Source: Zingiber officinale
Lineage: Eukaryota > Streptophyta > Magnoliopsida > Zingiberales > Zingiberaceae
Direction: 5' to 3'
Assembly: GCF_018446385.1 (NCBI RefSeq)
Contig: NC_055987.1
Span: forward strand, 9,943,705-10,007,704
Length of the DNA: 64,000 nucleotides
Part shown: one piece after another, positions 44,243-55,560 of the stretch
Position numbering within the stretch: the stretch's first letter is position 1
Layout of the letters: every line of letters starts with the position of its first letter
Program-made: the position numbers and the translations under genes
Notes under the pieces: model-generated
What the model saw: only the letters and a program-made list of their open reading frames with translations
Databases searched by the model: none
What the model was told of the DNA's origin: nothing

Positions 44243-47168
44243 ATGAGGAGTCTTCCTTACTTTCTGGGCCTGCTCCTCTTGCTCTGGCCGCCGATGGCGC
44301 AAACCGCCCCCCTGAACGACGACGTGCTCGGCTTGATCGTCTTCAAGGCCGACATTGTGGATCCCTTCTCCAAGCTCGCGTCTTGGAATGAGGACGAGGA
44401 CGACCCCTGCGCCTGGACCGGCGTCAAGTGCAGTCCGCGGAGCAACCGGGTGACCGAGCTGTCTCTGCCCGGTTTCTCCCTCTCCGGAAGGATCGGGCGC
44501 GGCCTCCTTCAGCTCGCCGCCCTCCAAACCCTTGACTTCTCGCGCAACAATTTCTCCGGGAGCCTCCACCCCGGCCTCCTCCAGATCGCTTCCCTCCGGG
44601 CCTTCGACCTCAGCGACAACAACCTCTCCGGGATGATTGCGGATGAGTTCTTCGACCAATGCCGGTCGTTGAGGTCCCTCTCGCTGGCGAATAATGCCCT
44701 TTCCGGAGAGATTCCTCGGAGCATCGGCTCTTGCTCCACCTTGGCCGCATTGAATCTGTCATCGAACCGGCTCTCGGGTTCATTACCGAAGGGGCTCTGG
44801 TCCCTCTTTGCTCTTCGAACCCTAGACCTTTCCGACAATGCCCTTGTTGGAGAGATACCAAAGGGAGCCAGTCGATTGTATAACCTAAGGTCCATCAGAT
44901 TGAGAGGAAACCGTCTCACCGGCCGATTGCCGGATGACCTAGGCGATTTTCCACTGCTGAGGCATCTCGATTTCAGTGCAAATTTGCTCACGGGCGACCT
45001 TCCTGAATCCATTCGGAAGCTCTCCTTGTGCCGCCATTTGAGCCTGGGCTCCAACCTCTTCGCAGGGGAAATCCCATCATGGATCGGAGCAATGAAGAAC
45101 TTGGAGTTCCTCGATTTGTCTTCCAATCGATTTTCCGGCCGAATCCCCGAGTCAATCCGTGCTTGCAGAAGCTTGAAAGACTTGGATTTGAGTGGCAACT
45201 CGCTGAGCGGAAATCTACCACCATGGATTTTTGAGTTGGGGCTGCGGAGGTTTTCAGCTTCAGGAAACAGAATGAGTGGGTTCATTCCAGGAGGAGATGC
45301 CGCTGCCGGTGGCCGGACTCTGAGCTACGTGGATTTATCTGGGAATGGTTTCTCCGGCGGAGTTCCTCCCGCTCTTGGTAACCTTCCGAGCCTGAGATTC
45401 TTAAACCTTTCTAGGAACTCATTTTCAGGCTCCATACCTCCTGCTCTTCTGGGGCTGGAGACAATGGAGGTTCTCGACATTGGCATGAACAAGATCAACG
45501 GAAGCATTCCAGTCGAGATCGGGAAAGCAGTGTCCCTGAATGTGCTGAGCCTCGAGAAGAATTCTCTCGCCGGAGAAATTCCAGCACAAATAGGGAATTG
45601 CTCTTCCCTCAAATCTCTGTGAGTAGTTAATCCTTTTCGCCTTTTGTCTTATTGCTGTCTTCCTTCGCCTTTGTCTGATGATTCCTATGTTTGTTTCGTT
45701 CAGGATATTATCGCAGAATAATCTGACAGGTTCGGTACCTTGGACGATTGCCAATCTCACCGACCTTGAGATCGTTGATCTTTCGTTCAATAATCTGAGT
45801 GGCAACCTCCCAAAGCAGCTGTCGAATCTCGCTCATCTCACTTCCTTCAACATTTCCCATAATCTCTTCTCCGGCGACCTCCCCGCCGGAAACTTCTTCG
45901 ACACCATCTCTCCTTCCTCCGTCTCGAACAACCCCGAGCTCTGCGGCTCAGCGGTGAATCGCTCCTGCCGCACTGTGCTCCCGAAACCGATAGTCCTCAA
46001 TCCTAACTCATCCACTTCATCTCCCAACACCACGCTCTCGTCCGGCGACATTCGCCACAAGAAAATCATACTCAGCATCTCCGCTCTCATTGCCATCGGA
46101 GCTGCCACTGCGATTGCTCTCGGCGTGATCACTATCACCATCCTTAACATGCGGGTGGTGCAGGCAGCCTCCCCTGGCTCCCGTTTGGCTGCTGCCCCCG
46201 CCCTCTCCGATGGCTACTACAGTGATTCTCCTACAGGCGATGTGGCCTCTAACAAGCTCGTGATGTTCTCAGGGGGCGACACTGTTTTCACTGTCGGAGC
46301 TCATGCAGTTCTAAACAAGGACTGCGAGCTCGGCCGCGGGGGCTTTGGTACCGTCTACAAGACGAATCTCCAGGATGGGAGGCCTGTAGTGATCAAGAAG
46401 CTCACAGTTTCGAGCCTGGTGAAGTCGCAAGCAGATTTCGAAAGGGATGTTAAAAAGCTAGGAAAACTAAGACATCCTAATCTGGTGGCCATGGAAGGTT
46501 ACTACTGGACTCGGTCCTTACAGCTCCTCATATATGAGTATGTCTCGGGTGGGAACCTATGCAAGCACCTCCATGAATGTTCCAACTCAAGCCCCTTCAC
46601 ATGGCGAGAACGCTTCCATATCATTCTTGGGATTGCAAGGAGTTTAGATTACCTGCATCGGCAGAATATTATCCACTACAACTTGAAGGCAAGCAACATC
46701 CTCGTTGATGGCTCAGGCGAGGTCAAAGTCGGAGACTATGGATTGGCCAAATTGTTACCGATGCTCGATCGGTACGTGCTTAGCAGCAAGATTCAGAGTG
46801 CTCTTGGTTATATGGCGCCGGAGTTTGCATGCCAAACAGTGAAGATAACTGAAAAATGCGATGTCTATGGATTCGGAGTGTTGGCCTTAGAGATCATCAC
46901 GGGAAGGAGGCCGGTCGAGTACATGGAGGATGATGTGGTGGTGCTTAGCGATGCGGTAAGGATTGCGTTGGAAGCAGGAATAGTGGATGAACTAGTGGAT
47001 GGGAGGCTTGGTGGAAAGTTTCCGATGGAGGAGGTTGTGCCGGTCGTTAAGTTGGGATTGGTCTGTACATCACAAGTACCTTCGAATCGGCCTAGCATGA
47101 GTGAAGTTGTTCATGTTTTGGAGATGATCACATGCCCGCAGGAGCATCCAGATGAAGAACTCACTTGA
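44243..47168 (+). CDS. LRR receptor-like protein kinase, PXC2/IRK type, degenerate kinase
   Basis: Exons 44243-45618 and 45704-47168 (intron CT|GTGAGT to TTCAG|G) give 946 residues. A signal peptide (1-21) is followed by an N-terminal LRR cap with DPCAWTGVKC, about 20 leucine-rich repeats of the LDLSxNxLxGxIP type, and a C-terminal cap (ELCGSAVNRSC). A transmembrane helix is at about 580-603. The cytoplasmic kinase domain has LGRGGFGTVYK and lysine 690, but the helix-C glutamate is Asp707 (FERDV), HRD is HYN (783-785) and DFG is DYG (803-805). Loss of the catalytic Asp predicts little or no phosphotransfer. The C-terminal motifs RPVEYMEDDVVVL and KLGLVCTSQVPSNRP place it with PXC2 and IRK, plasma-membrane proteins linked to vascular development and root cell division. 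Complete and undamaged. Confidence 0.93.
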
Positions 47169-48265
47169 GCTTATAGCCCTTTTGCCTACTTCTTTACTTT
47201 TGTTTTGTTCTTGATAGTTATGATGGAGGGAGCTAGCACATCAGCAAGGGGAAATGGTTCTAAGGCGAAAAGGAATTTGGCATGCTCGTAGAAGAAAAGA
47301 AATGCCGTGTTCCTTTTCGTTAAGAGGAAAGAAAATGGGGACTCAACATTTTCGTGTTCATTAGCTCTCTTGTAGCTTGCGCTATTGAAGAACAAAAGGG
47401 AGGGAAGCATTTCAGAGTGAAGCTGTTTTGCTAGCTAGCTTTTTTTATTTTGATATATCTGTTTATGTTGCTTTCTTATGCATCTTCTTGATTTCATTCT
47501 GTTTTGTGATTTCTATTCCATGTCTTCTTTTATTGCTATTCTGATGTAGCAATGCAAAAGGATTCAAAATTCCTTCCCTCTCTATGTACATTGAAAATTT
47601 TGAATGCTTGGTTGACTATGGAGAAAATGTGTCATTCAGGCGGGCAGAAGGTTTTAGTTTTCTTTATCCACTTTTGGCGATTTGATTTACGAAAAATTGT
47701 GGCAAAAGGAGAGGATGATTTCTGTTTCTTCTTAACTAGATAGCATTGCTTGGCAATTCTCTTGCTCTAATGCCACTTCATTACGTTTTTGTATAGATGT
47801 ACTGCAAGTTCCATAATATATATCATTATTTACTTACGCAGGCAATGTTAGAAATGGAGTAGATACCGTTCTTTTGCTAAAATCTTAAAATAGTAGCAGT
47901 AGTTAGAGAATAGAATTATAACTTTCAAAATAATGATGAGGAAAGAAATTATTAATATAATTAGTATATATATTTCTCAAGTAAAATTAGATGAACATAT
48001 CAAATTTAGATTTTAGAGTGATTTAGATGAGATATTATAAAATATTCAGTCAATTGAAATAATTTTAATAAAAGAAGATCTAAATAAGAATGTAAGCATG
48101 ACAAATGAAGAATATGATAAGGTGCATAGGGGTTATGAGTTTGGAATAAAAAATGAAAAAAGAAAAATTATATTAGATTTTGTAATAACATATGACCTTC
48201 TATTAGTTAATATGTTTTTTTAAGAAAAAAAAAGAACACTTGGTCACGTTCAATAGTAAAAAAAA
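47169..48265 (+). other. 3' flank of the receptor-like gene and AT-rich spacer
   Basis: The likely 3' UTR runs to about 47500. From 47880 the sequence is AT-rich with no frame or element recognised. Frames at 47186-47410 (minus) and 47552-47743 have no domain. Confidence 0.4.
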
Positions 48266-48426
48266 GGGTAGTCTGGTGCACAAAGCTTCCGCTATGCGGG
48301 ATCCCATAGAAGGATATATTGTACGTAGCCTTACCTTAATTTTTGCAAGAGACTGTTTTCAGAATTCGAACCCATGACCTTTTGATCACAAAGCAATAAC
48401 TTTATCGTTGTGCCAAGGCTCCCCTT
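48266..48426 (-). mobile_element. Near full-length Au SINE
   Basis: On the minus strand it starts 'aaggggagccttggcacaac' (A-box region), has the B-box 'ggttcgaattc' and 'gcaaaaattaaggtaaggct' followed by 'acgtacaatata', and ends 'gcggaagctttgtgcacca'. This is the full order of Au SINE landmarks as I recall the family. It is a SINE and not a tRNA gene. Confidence 0.88.
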
Positions 48427-48959
48427 TACATTCAATAGTGAGAATAATAAATCACAAATTTACTTTCTTATGGTTAGAAAAATAAAAGAAAGATTTGTAA
48501 AGATTGCAAGGTCATCTTTAAATAAAATTTAATTACTCAACATAGGTTAATAGTGTTGGATATACACCTCAAAGATAGTATCAATAAAAGAAAAAAAATG
48601 CATGACTCTTATAATATTAGTGAAAGTTAAAGGATGGAAAGCAAAATATATTTAAGGATAGTGTAAGAGCATAAGTTTTAGGAGAAATATATGACAACTC
48701 GAATATGATATGGGATAAGATAGTATAAAAGTTAAAAAAAAAGTAGCCAAAAGTGTATTCAATAAGTTAAAGAGACGCGTACTACTAAGTAAAGAATTTT
48801 GATGGTAGAATGAAAAAGTGAAGGAAACAATGAATAGACTGTAAGTTCAAAATGTGTGATAGAGGGGGGGGGATGAATATCGTTCGTTGAAAGCCTTTCT
48901 TTTCTTTATATGAAACAACAAAGAGATACACAGTAGAAAATTAAAAACAAAAACTCTAT
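48427..48959. other. AT-rich spacer
   Basis: No gene. Contains an A-rich stretch near 48740 and a (G)8 run near 48868. Confidence 0.4.
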
Positions 48960-49599
48960 GGGTGCGTTTGGTTGGGGGTTATCATTGATAACCTTGGTTA
49001 TCCATCCAAGGTTATCAACAAAAACCCTATTTGGTTTAGGTAATCGATGATTCCCGAGTAATGTTCCATGCCCGACACGTCAACAAAAGTGACATGCAAC
49101 CAGGAATCGGAAAACCTCGGAAAACTGAGATTTTTCTTGATTCCAGGGTTATCGAATTTTTTTTACCCAAAATATCCTCGGATAAAAGAAAAATGTGAAA
49201 AAAGTAAAATGTAAAGAAAAAAAATGAAAATATAAAAAATAAAATAAAAAAACACGTAATTTTTTTTTAAAAAATAAAAAATCATAAAAAAATTAAAAAT
49301 GGTAAAAAAACTTTAAAAAAATAAAAAAATAGAAAAAAATTAAAAAAATAAAAAAATACAAAAAAACATAAAAAATAAAAAATAGAAAAACCATTTAAAA
49401 AATAAAAAAAATACCAAAAAAAACATAAAAAATTTTAAAAAATAAAAAATTTTAAAAAACATTTTAAAAATAAAAAAAATAGAAAAATGTATAAAACCCT
49501 AAAAAATAAAAAAGTAAAAAAATAAAAAAAACTTAAAAAATATAAAAAAAATAAAAATTAAAAAACATAAAAAACAAAATAAAAAAATAAAAATATATA
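48960..49599. mobile_element. Left part of a third copy of the 4940/18906 Harbinger-like family
   Basis: GGGTGCGTTTGGTTGGGGG, then 'ttatcattgataacc' and 'tttggtttaggtaatcgatgattcc', align with the first 200 bp of the 4940 element. From 49190 it passes into an A-rich tract. The right end was not found and may be displaced by the Ty3/gypsy element that starts at 49600. Confidence 0.65.
49190..49599. repeat. A-rich low-complexity tract, about 410 bp
   Basis: Almost only A on the plus strand, broken by single T, C or G ('aaaaaataaaaaa', 'aaaaacataaaaaa'). Not a coding region. Confidence 0.95.
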
Positions 49600-50173
49600 T
49601 GATCCTGTCCGAACGCTGAATCAACGGACGCTGGGCACGTGACGCTCTCCGAATTGCTGACGTGGACCTCCGACCGGTCGCACGGTCCTGACCCTCCGAC
49701 GCTCAAGTCGTGCAAGTGGACAACAAAGAAGTGGCTCTCAATTTCAGAGAATGCGTACCTATAGAGCTGTGAAGGGCTCACGCAAACATATCGAGGCGAC
49801 GTGTCCTCACCCATACCTGGGCTTGTCAAGAGCTTACACGACACCATACCGCTACAGAGCACTGATGGGACAATGGAACCCTCTGTCATAAGATCCTGCG
49901 TATGGCACATGCCCGCCGGAAGATGTTCCTTGTCCTTTTCTCCTTTTACCCCATGCCGGCGCCGTTCCACGTCCGGTTGTATGTGGTGTTTCGGAAGATT
50001 CCTCGTGGTGTCTATGGATCTGCAGTTGTTATTTTATGTCTTCTACCCGAGCGGCGTCGGGCGCTTTTAATTCCTTGAGACCCCATTCGGACCGGCCTTC
50101 CCTTCTCCCGGCCGGCCGTTTGACCTTCGACTTCCACGTGTTAACTTCCGCAGGGGGTCCTCGTTACGGATCA
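49600..50173 (-). mobile_element. LTR (3' LTR in element orientation) of a Ty3/gypsy element
   Basis: TGATCC to GGATCA, 574 bp, with homology at its left end to the solo LTR at 21196-21808. Directly right of it, on the minus strand, 'gacttgaaggggaggcaag' followed by TGATCC forms a polypurine tract plus LTR start. This fixes the element on the minus strand with its body to the right. Confidence 0.75.
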
Positions 50174-50482
50174 CTTGCCTCCCCTTCAAGTCTAGTCGAA
50201 GGAGGCGATTAGTCCGACTGACTGGACCATCAATTGGGCCGAGCGGCGTACTGCAACTACCATCCGCTCGGAAACAAGGGGCAGCTAAAACGCCAGTCAA
50301 CGCCAACATTACTCAGCATCTCTTCGAAGTTTCCGCCAATCTCCATCATTAAGGTCGAGCACGCGCTCATTAAATGCGTTCCAGTGGCTGAATGCCATGT
50401 GGCGGTGCTGCCATCATTGTATGGCGGCGGCGTGGTGTTCTGATGGGATCGAGGTGGTTTGAAATGAACGGCGCGATGCGTG
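50174..50482 (-). mobile_element. Polypurine tract and internal end of the Ty3/gypsy element
   Basis: The polypurine tract lies at about 50174-50192 on the minus strand. The segment 'ttcaagtctagtcgaaggagg' is shared with the LARD-like element ('ttcaagtctagttgaaggagg' at 13170), suggesting related element families. The final GCGTG (50478-50482) is the target duplication of the copia insertion. Confidence 0.6.
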
Positions 50483-52830
50483 TGTTGGAGTGTATACTGA
50501 AAGCCTAAGCTTTTGTAAACATTTGTCTTGAATAAAGAATCACATTTGGTCAAATTATCTACATTTGTTTGTAGTTGTTCAATTAATTTATATTGTAGAT
50601 AACATAGCTTGTGGTGTCACATGCAGAAGATAATGTTATCAGTACCTTATAAATTATAAACAGTAGTTCACGACCAAAATGGAAAGGAACAAACCATTAG
50701 AAGGTCGTAGTGTAATTATGTATCAGTTTATCTTGACTGTATAATTACACTAGTACACTTAGAGTGTATTGAGTAGGACCATTTGAGGTCGTTTCTTTTA
50801 TACTGACTTTATAAAGAAACAAAGACCTCGGTTATTATGGAAGTATGTGCTCTTAATCCTGATATAATAACAAGCACATATATTTGATATTTATTTCTTT
50901 AATTTATCAATGAGTGAGATTTAGTTCGATGAATCAATCAGCCCGATAAGTTGGGAAATGATATTACTTATAGTGTGTGTTGTTGATTATAGAAGGAAAC
51001 TGTGTCCTAGAGATACTAGGTTGATAATGTTCCCAAGAGGAGCTCATAAGGATTGTCATGTTAAACCCTGCAGGTGGACTTAGTCCGACATGACGATAAG
51101 GTTGAGTGGTACTACTCTTGGACTTAGATATTAATTAAATGAGTTGTCAGTAACTCACTTAATTAGTGGACATTCGATATCTTAAACACAGGGAGACTAA
51201 CACACTCATAATAAGAAGGAGCCCAAAAATGTAATTTGGGATTGGTGCGGTAGTTCAATGATAGTTTTCTAGTGGAATGAATTATCATTGATAAAATTAA
51301 GTTGTGTGTTCGGGGCGAACACGGGATGCTTAATTTTATCGGGAGACCAAAACCAATTCCTCCTCTCGGTCCCTATCGTAGCCTCTTAGTTATAGAGTTC
51401 TATACCCACCTATACCCACCTTCTATACCCACCCAATAGGAGCCGGCCAAGCTAGCTTGGGTGGTCGGCCCTAGCTTGAACCCAAGCTAGTAGGGGCCGA
51501 CCAAATAAAATTAAAAAGAATTTTAATTTTAATTTTATTATGTGGAAGAAATAATTTATTAAAGAGAATTTAAATTAAAATTATCTCTCTTGTAAAATTT
51601 ACAAAGATTAAAGAAAGAGATTTGATCTCTTTCCTTATAGATTGGTGAGATATTTTATTTTCTCTTTAAAAATTATTCACATATTGTAAAATTAAAATTA
51701 TGGAAATTTCTTTTTATTAACCATGTAGAGATTTTTAAAGAGAAATTTTATTTTTTAAAATTTTCGGAAACAAATTAGGAAGTTTTAATTGTTGATTAAA
51801 ACTTGTCCAATTTGTTCTCCAATGATGTGGCCGGCCATGAGATTGTAATTGGAGAAATTTTATTTTATTTTTTCTCAATTAAATCATGACAAGGAAATTG
51901 AGGAAATTTTATTGTAATTAAATTTTCTAATTTGCCTAGGCCAAGGAATATAAAAGAAGGGGTGAGGGTGGCTTCATGGAACAACCTCTATTGTTTTCTC
52001 TCCCTCTTTTCCTTGGTGTTGTGGCCGGCCATCATCCTCTCCCTCTCTTCCTCTTGTGGTGGCCGAATACTTCATCCCTCTTGGAGTTCTTGTGGTGGCC
52101 GGATACTACTTGGAGAAGAAGAAGAAGAAGGAGAGAAAGCTAGCATCTCTTGGAGCTTGGTTAGTATTTTGGTTTTCTTCTTTGGTGAAGTTCTTCCTTT
52201 GTGGCCGAACCTTGCTTGGAGGAGAAGAAGGTGGTTGGTGGTTTCTCATCTCGGTAGATCGTTGCCCACACAACGTCCGAGGTTAGAAGAGGAATACGAT
52301 AGAAGATCAAAAGGTTTTTCTACAAGGTATAACTAGTAATTTTTATTTCCGCATCATACTAGTTATTTATGGAAATAATACCAAATACAAGAGGCTTACG
52401 TTCTAGTATTTCGAATATGTTTTTCAAAGTTGTGTTCTTTTGTTTTATTTTTTCCTTGTGATTTGATTGTTCTTTTTGGTTAACCTAAAGTTATTTTAGG
52501 AAATTAAATATTAGCTTTCTATAAAAGGTTTTGTCTAGTCGGTGGTGGTTGCTCCCATATCCAAGAAGGCCATGTGCCTCGCCACGTCAGTACTGGGAAC
52601 CAATTATGGAAATTAATATTTAATGGAATTAATAACTTAAGGTGATTTGGGTCGAACGTGTTAAGTTCCGCAGGAGACCCAAGTCAAAACCTAAAAGAAC
52701 GAATAGATTAAGTTTTGGATCAAACGTGTTAAGTTCCGCAGGCGATCCAAAATTTAATTTAAAAGAACACATGGTAGCTAGGAAAAGTTTCAGACCTTTG
52801 TACAAAATTTTTGTACAGTGGAAACCAACA
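50483..52830 (+). repeat. 5' LTR of the copia element (2,348 bp)
   Basis: Begins TGTTGGAGTGTATACTG. A TATA box (TATAAAAG, 51949-51956) precedes the likely transcript start. Frames at 51932-52336 and 52056-52286 lie in this leader and recur in the 3' LTR; they show no domain. Compared with the 3' LTR, it lacks about 20 bp ('tctaggttttccgagtagc') just before its end. Confidence 0.92.
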
Positions 52831-52832
52831 AT

Positions 52833-52844
52833 TGGTATCAGAGC
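52833..52844 (+). promoter_or_regulatory. Primer-binding site of the copia element
   Basis: TGGTATCAGAGC, the standard plant copia site that pairs with the 3' end of initiator methionine tRNA, lies two bases after the 5' LTR. Confidence 0.93.
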
Positions 52845-53930
52845 TAGGGTTTTGCCTCTGTGTATTTGGTATTAGTTTAATTATGCACATGTCATACATA
52901 ATTTAGGCAGGTTAATAGTAGGATGTGCTAACTTTGTGGATGCAGGATCCAACTATTATGACTTTTAGTTATTATGTGTGTGATTGGACCCTTGGATATG
53001 TCAAGGGCATTTATATGTGTGTGCATGATTGTATTAAAATACAGCAGGAGCTGTATTTAGTTTTATTAGGATTTTATTTTTGATCTAGATACATGTACAT
53101 TCCTTTTATGGAATATAGGATCAAAAATGTAAAATTCTATTTATGTCGCGGATCGAATCTTGCAAAGCGTGGAACCTTCTAAGGACCAGAGGCGCAGCGG
53201 AACTAGGAGCAAGATGGATGCGAGCGGTGGCCAAATATGGCAGCAGCTTGGGATGACAACACACGGAGGACAACTAGAGATAAAAGCCATAATAGTTGAA
53301 AATTAGATTTTCTATTTATTGCTTTTATATTGTGCTGTGTGTGTATGTTAGTTTACATGCTTAGTAGGCTAGCATAGTTAAAATTCCTCATTTATAAATA
53401 ACTAAGTGGGAGAGGGATTTTTAAGTAAATCCCATGGTCTCCATTACTGGTTTGTAAGTCATGCAAACAAGCTTGTGCGTTGGCTCTGAGTGCTCCATAA
53501 CGGATGAGCTTGTTTGTGGATCACTAGAACAGACTTCCATTTTTGGATGACTATAGGAAGTTAATTAAGAGCGTGTGATCTTCCCCAACGGAAGAGGCAT
53601 AATCTTATTAATGGACTTAGTGTCAAGTAATGGTATACACTTAGACACACCTAATAGTATCCTCCCCATCGGAGTCACTGCTATTATTTGTGTGACCAAA
53701 AGATACCAACTATTAATTTTATTTGTCAAAAAGTTAGGTTGACAAGATAATAAAATTAATGGGTTAAAACCCTCCTTTTACAAATGTTGAATTTGTATAC
53801 GTCCACACTAACGTGGCATACAAAATTCACGGTGTTTTGAGGTGTTGGTTAATTTAAAATAGTATTGTTTGAGGAATCAATATTATTCTAAATTTAGAGT
53901 TCTGACCAAAAGTTATTTGTGATTCTTAGG
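52845..53930 (+). other. Untranslated leader of the copia element
   Basis: No conserved frame between the primer-binding site and gag. Confidence 0.6.
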
Positions 53931-54537
53931 ATGTCTTTCAACCCACTGTCCATCATACTTCAACATAATAGTTCTTACTGCTGAAAGCTATAAATTTGTA
54001 CTGACTGAGCCTTGTCCTGATGCACCCACCGGTGAATCTACCCAAGAGGAGATTGAATATCATAGGAAATGGGTAAAAGCGGATGAGATGACGCGGTGTT
54101 ACATTTTCGCTTCAATGTCAAATGTATTGCAACATCAACATCAAGATTTACCAACAACCTATGATATTATGAACAATCTCAAGGAACTCTTCGTCATCGG
54201 GATAGGGCTTCTAGGCAAGAAGCCATGAGAAAGATAATGACCACCATGCAAGAGGGTACTGTAAGGGATCATATCCTAAAGATGATGGCTTATCCGAACG
54301 AGATACGGATTGGAGGAGAAATTGATGGGAAACCCAGATCGATATGATCCTCCAAACGCTACCTAAGTTTTGGGCCATGAACTATAATATGAATAAGAGG
54401 GTTTATTTATTAGCGGAACTACTGACAGAAGGATTATTTCGTCACAATGCTCAAATTCACTATGCTAAACCGAAAGGAAAGAAGAAAAAGAAACAAGTTT
54501 CAAGAAAGAAAGTGAATAAATCTCGAGTACGGATTTA
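53931..54537 (+). pseudogene. Broken gag of the copia element
   Basis: Pieces in shifting frames: KFVLTEPCPDAPT, EEIEYHRKWVKADEM, YIFASMSNVLQHQHQ, then RQEAMRKIMTTMQEGTVRDH, MNKRVYLLAELLTEG and a Lys-rich tail. Gag forms the particle that packages element RNA. The zinc knuckle usual after this point is missing. Frameshifts and deletions prevent function. Confidence 0.8.
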
Positions 54538-55560
54538 AAGTCGGAATGAAGAAGTCAAGGGCAAGTGCTTCATCCAAGTAGCGAAGGGCGGTGTCATCCT
54601 CGTAGGAACCAAAACAAAGGTATATCTCATGCTCTAGTTGTTGAAACATGTTTAGCGGTGTTATCTACAAAGACCTGGTGTAGATACGAGAGCCATCGAT
54701 CATGTCTGCAATTCCTCGCAGGGGTTCTAGGAAATCCGACTATCTGAAGAGAACTGTCCACATGGGCAATGCTACTAAGGTGGCGTACTTATCTTTTAGT
54801 AGAAATAGAAATTTGATTTTAAGAAATTATCTTTATGTACCCGCTTTAGAAAGAATTTAATTTCAGTTTCTAAACTGCTTTTAGATGGATATTCGGTTTC
54901 TTGAACGATGTAGTTATTCAAAGAAATAAAGTGATTATCTGTCTGGTACATTAGTTGGCAATTTGTATACTTTAAATCCAATTTCTTCCACAAAGCAAAA
55001 CATGGAAATTTATAACTCATCTTCTAACTCTAATAAGAGAAAAGAACCTTCAATGAACCAAGCATATCTTTGGCATCTAAGGTTTGGTCATATTAACTTA
55101 AGTAGGATTCAGAGGCTTATAGCTGGACTTTTGAGTTCATTTGAGTTGGAAAATTTTCCAACTTGTGAATCTTGCTTGGAAGGTAAAATGACCAAGAGGC
55201 CAAGGGTATAGAGCCAAAGAAGTGTTAGAGTTGGTCCACTCTGATTTGTGTGGTCTGTCCCGGCAAGAGGAGGTTTTGAATATTTTGTCTCTTTCATGAC
55301 GATTATTCAAGATATGGATACATTTACCTAATGCGCAAGTCCGAGTGCTTTGATAAGTTCAAAGAATACAAGATGTGGAGAAACGACTAGGTAAAAGTAT
55401 CAAGACACTACTGATCGTGATGGCGAATACCTCTTAGGAGAGTTTAGGAATTACTTATCGGAGGCCGATTCTGTCTGCACTGGAACACCCCAACAGAATG
55501 GTGTAACGAAGGAATAGAACTCTTATGGAGATGGTTAGATCAATGATGAGTTATTCAGAT
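54538..55560 (+). pseudogene. Broken protease and integrase region of the copia element
   Basis: A protease-like remnant lies near 54630 (LVVETCLAVLSTKTW). The best-kept piece is the integrase zinc-binding pre-domain at about 55050-55210 (LWHLRFGHINLSRIQRL, CESCLEGKMTKRP). Integrase core fragments follow (LVHSDLCG near 55232). Many indels. Confidence 0.8.

Noticed and set aside
44509-45285. 258-codon minus-strand frame
   Set aside because: It is antisense to the leucine-rich repeats of the receptor-like gene, whose plus-strand frame has clear family motifs.
48266-48426. Possible tRNA gene because of A-box and B-box sequences
   Set aside because: The body and tail match the Au SINE and no cloverleaf can be drawn through the anticodon region.
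51932-52336. 134-codon frame repeated at 58831-59199, as a possible gene pair
   Set aside because: Both lie at the same place in the two LTRs of one copia element, just after the TATA box. Composition is simple and no domain is visible.
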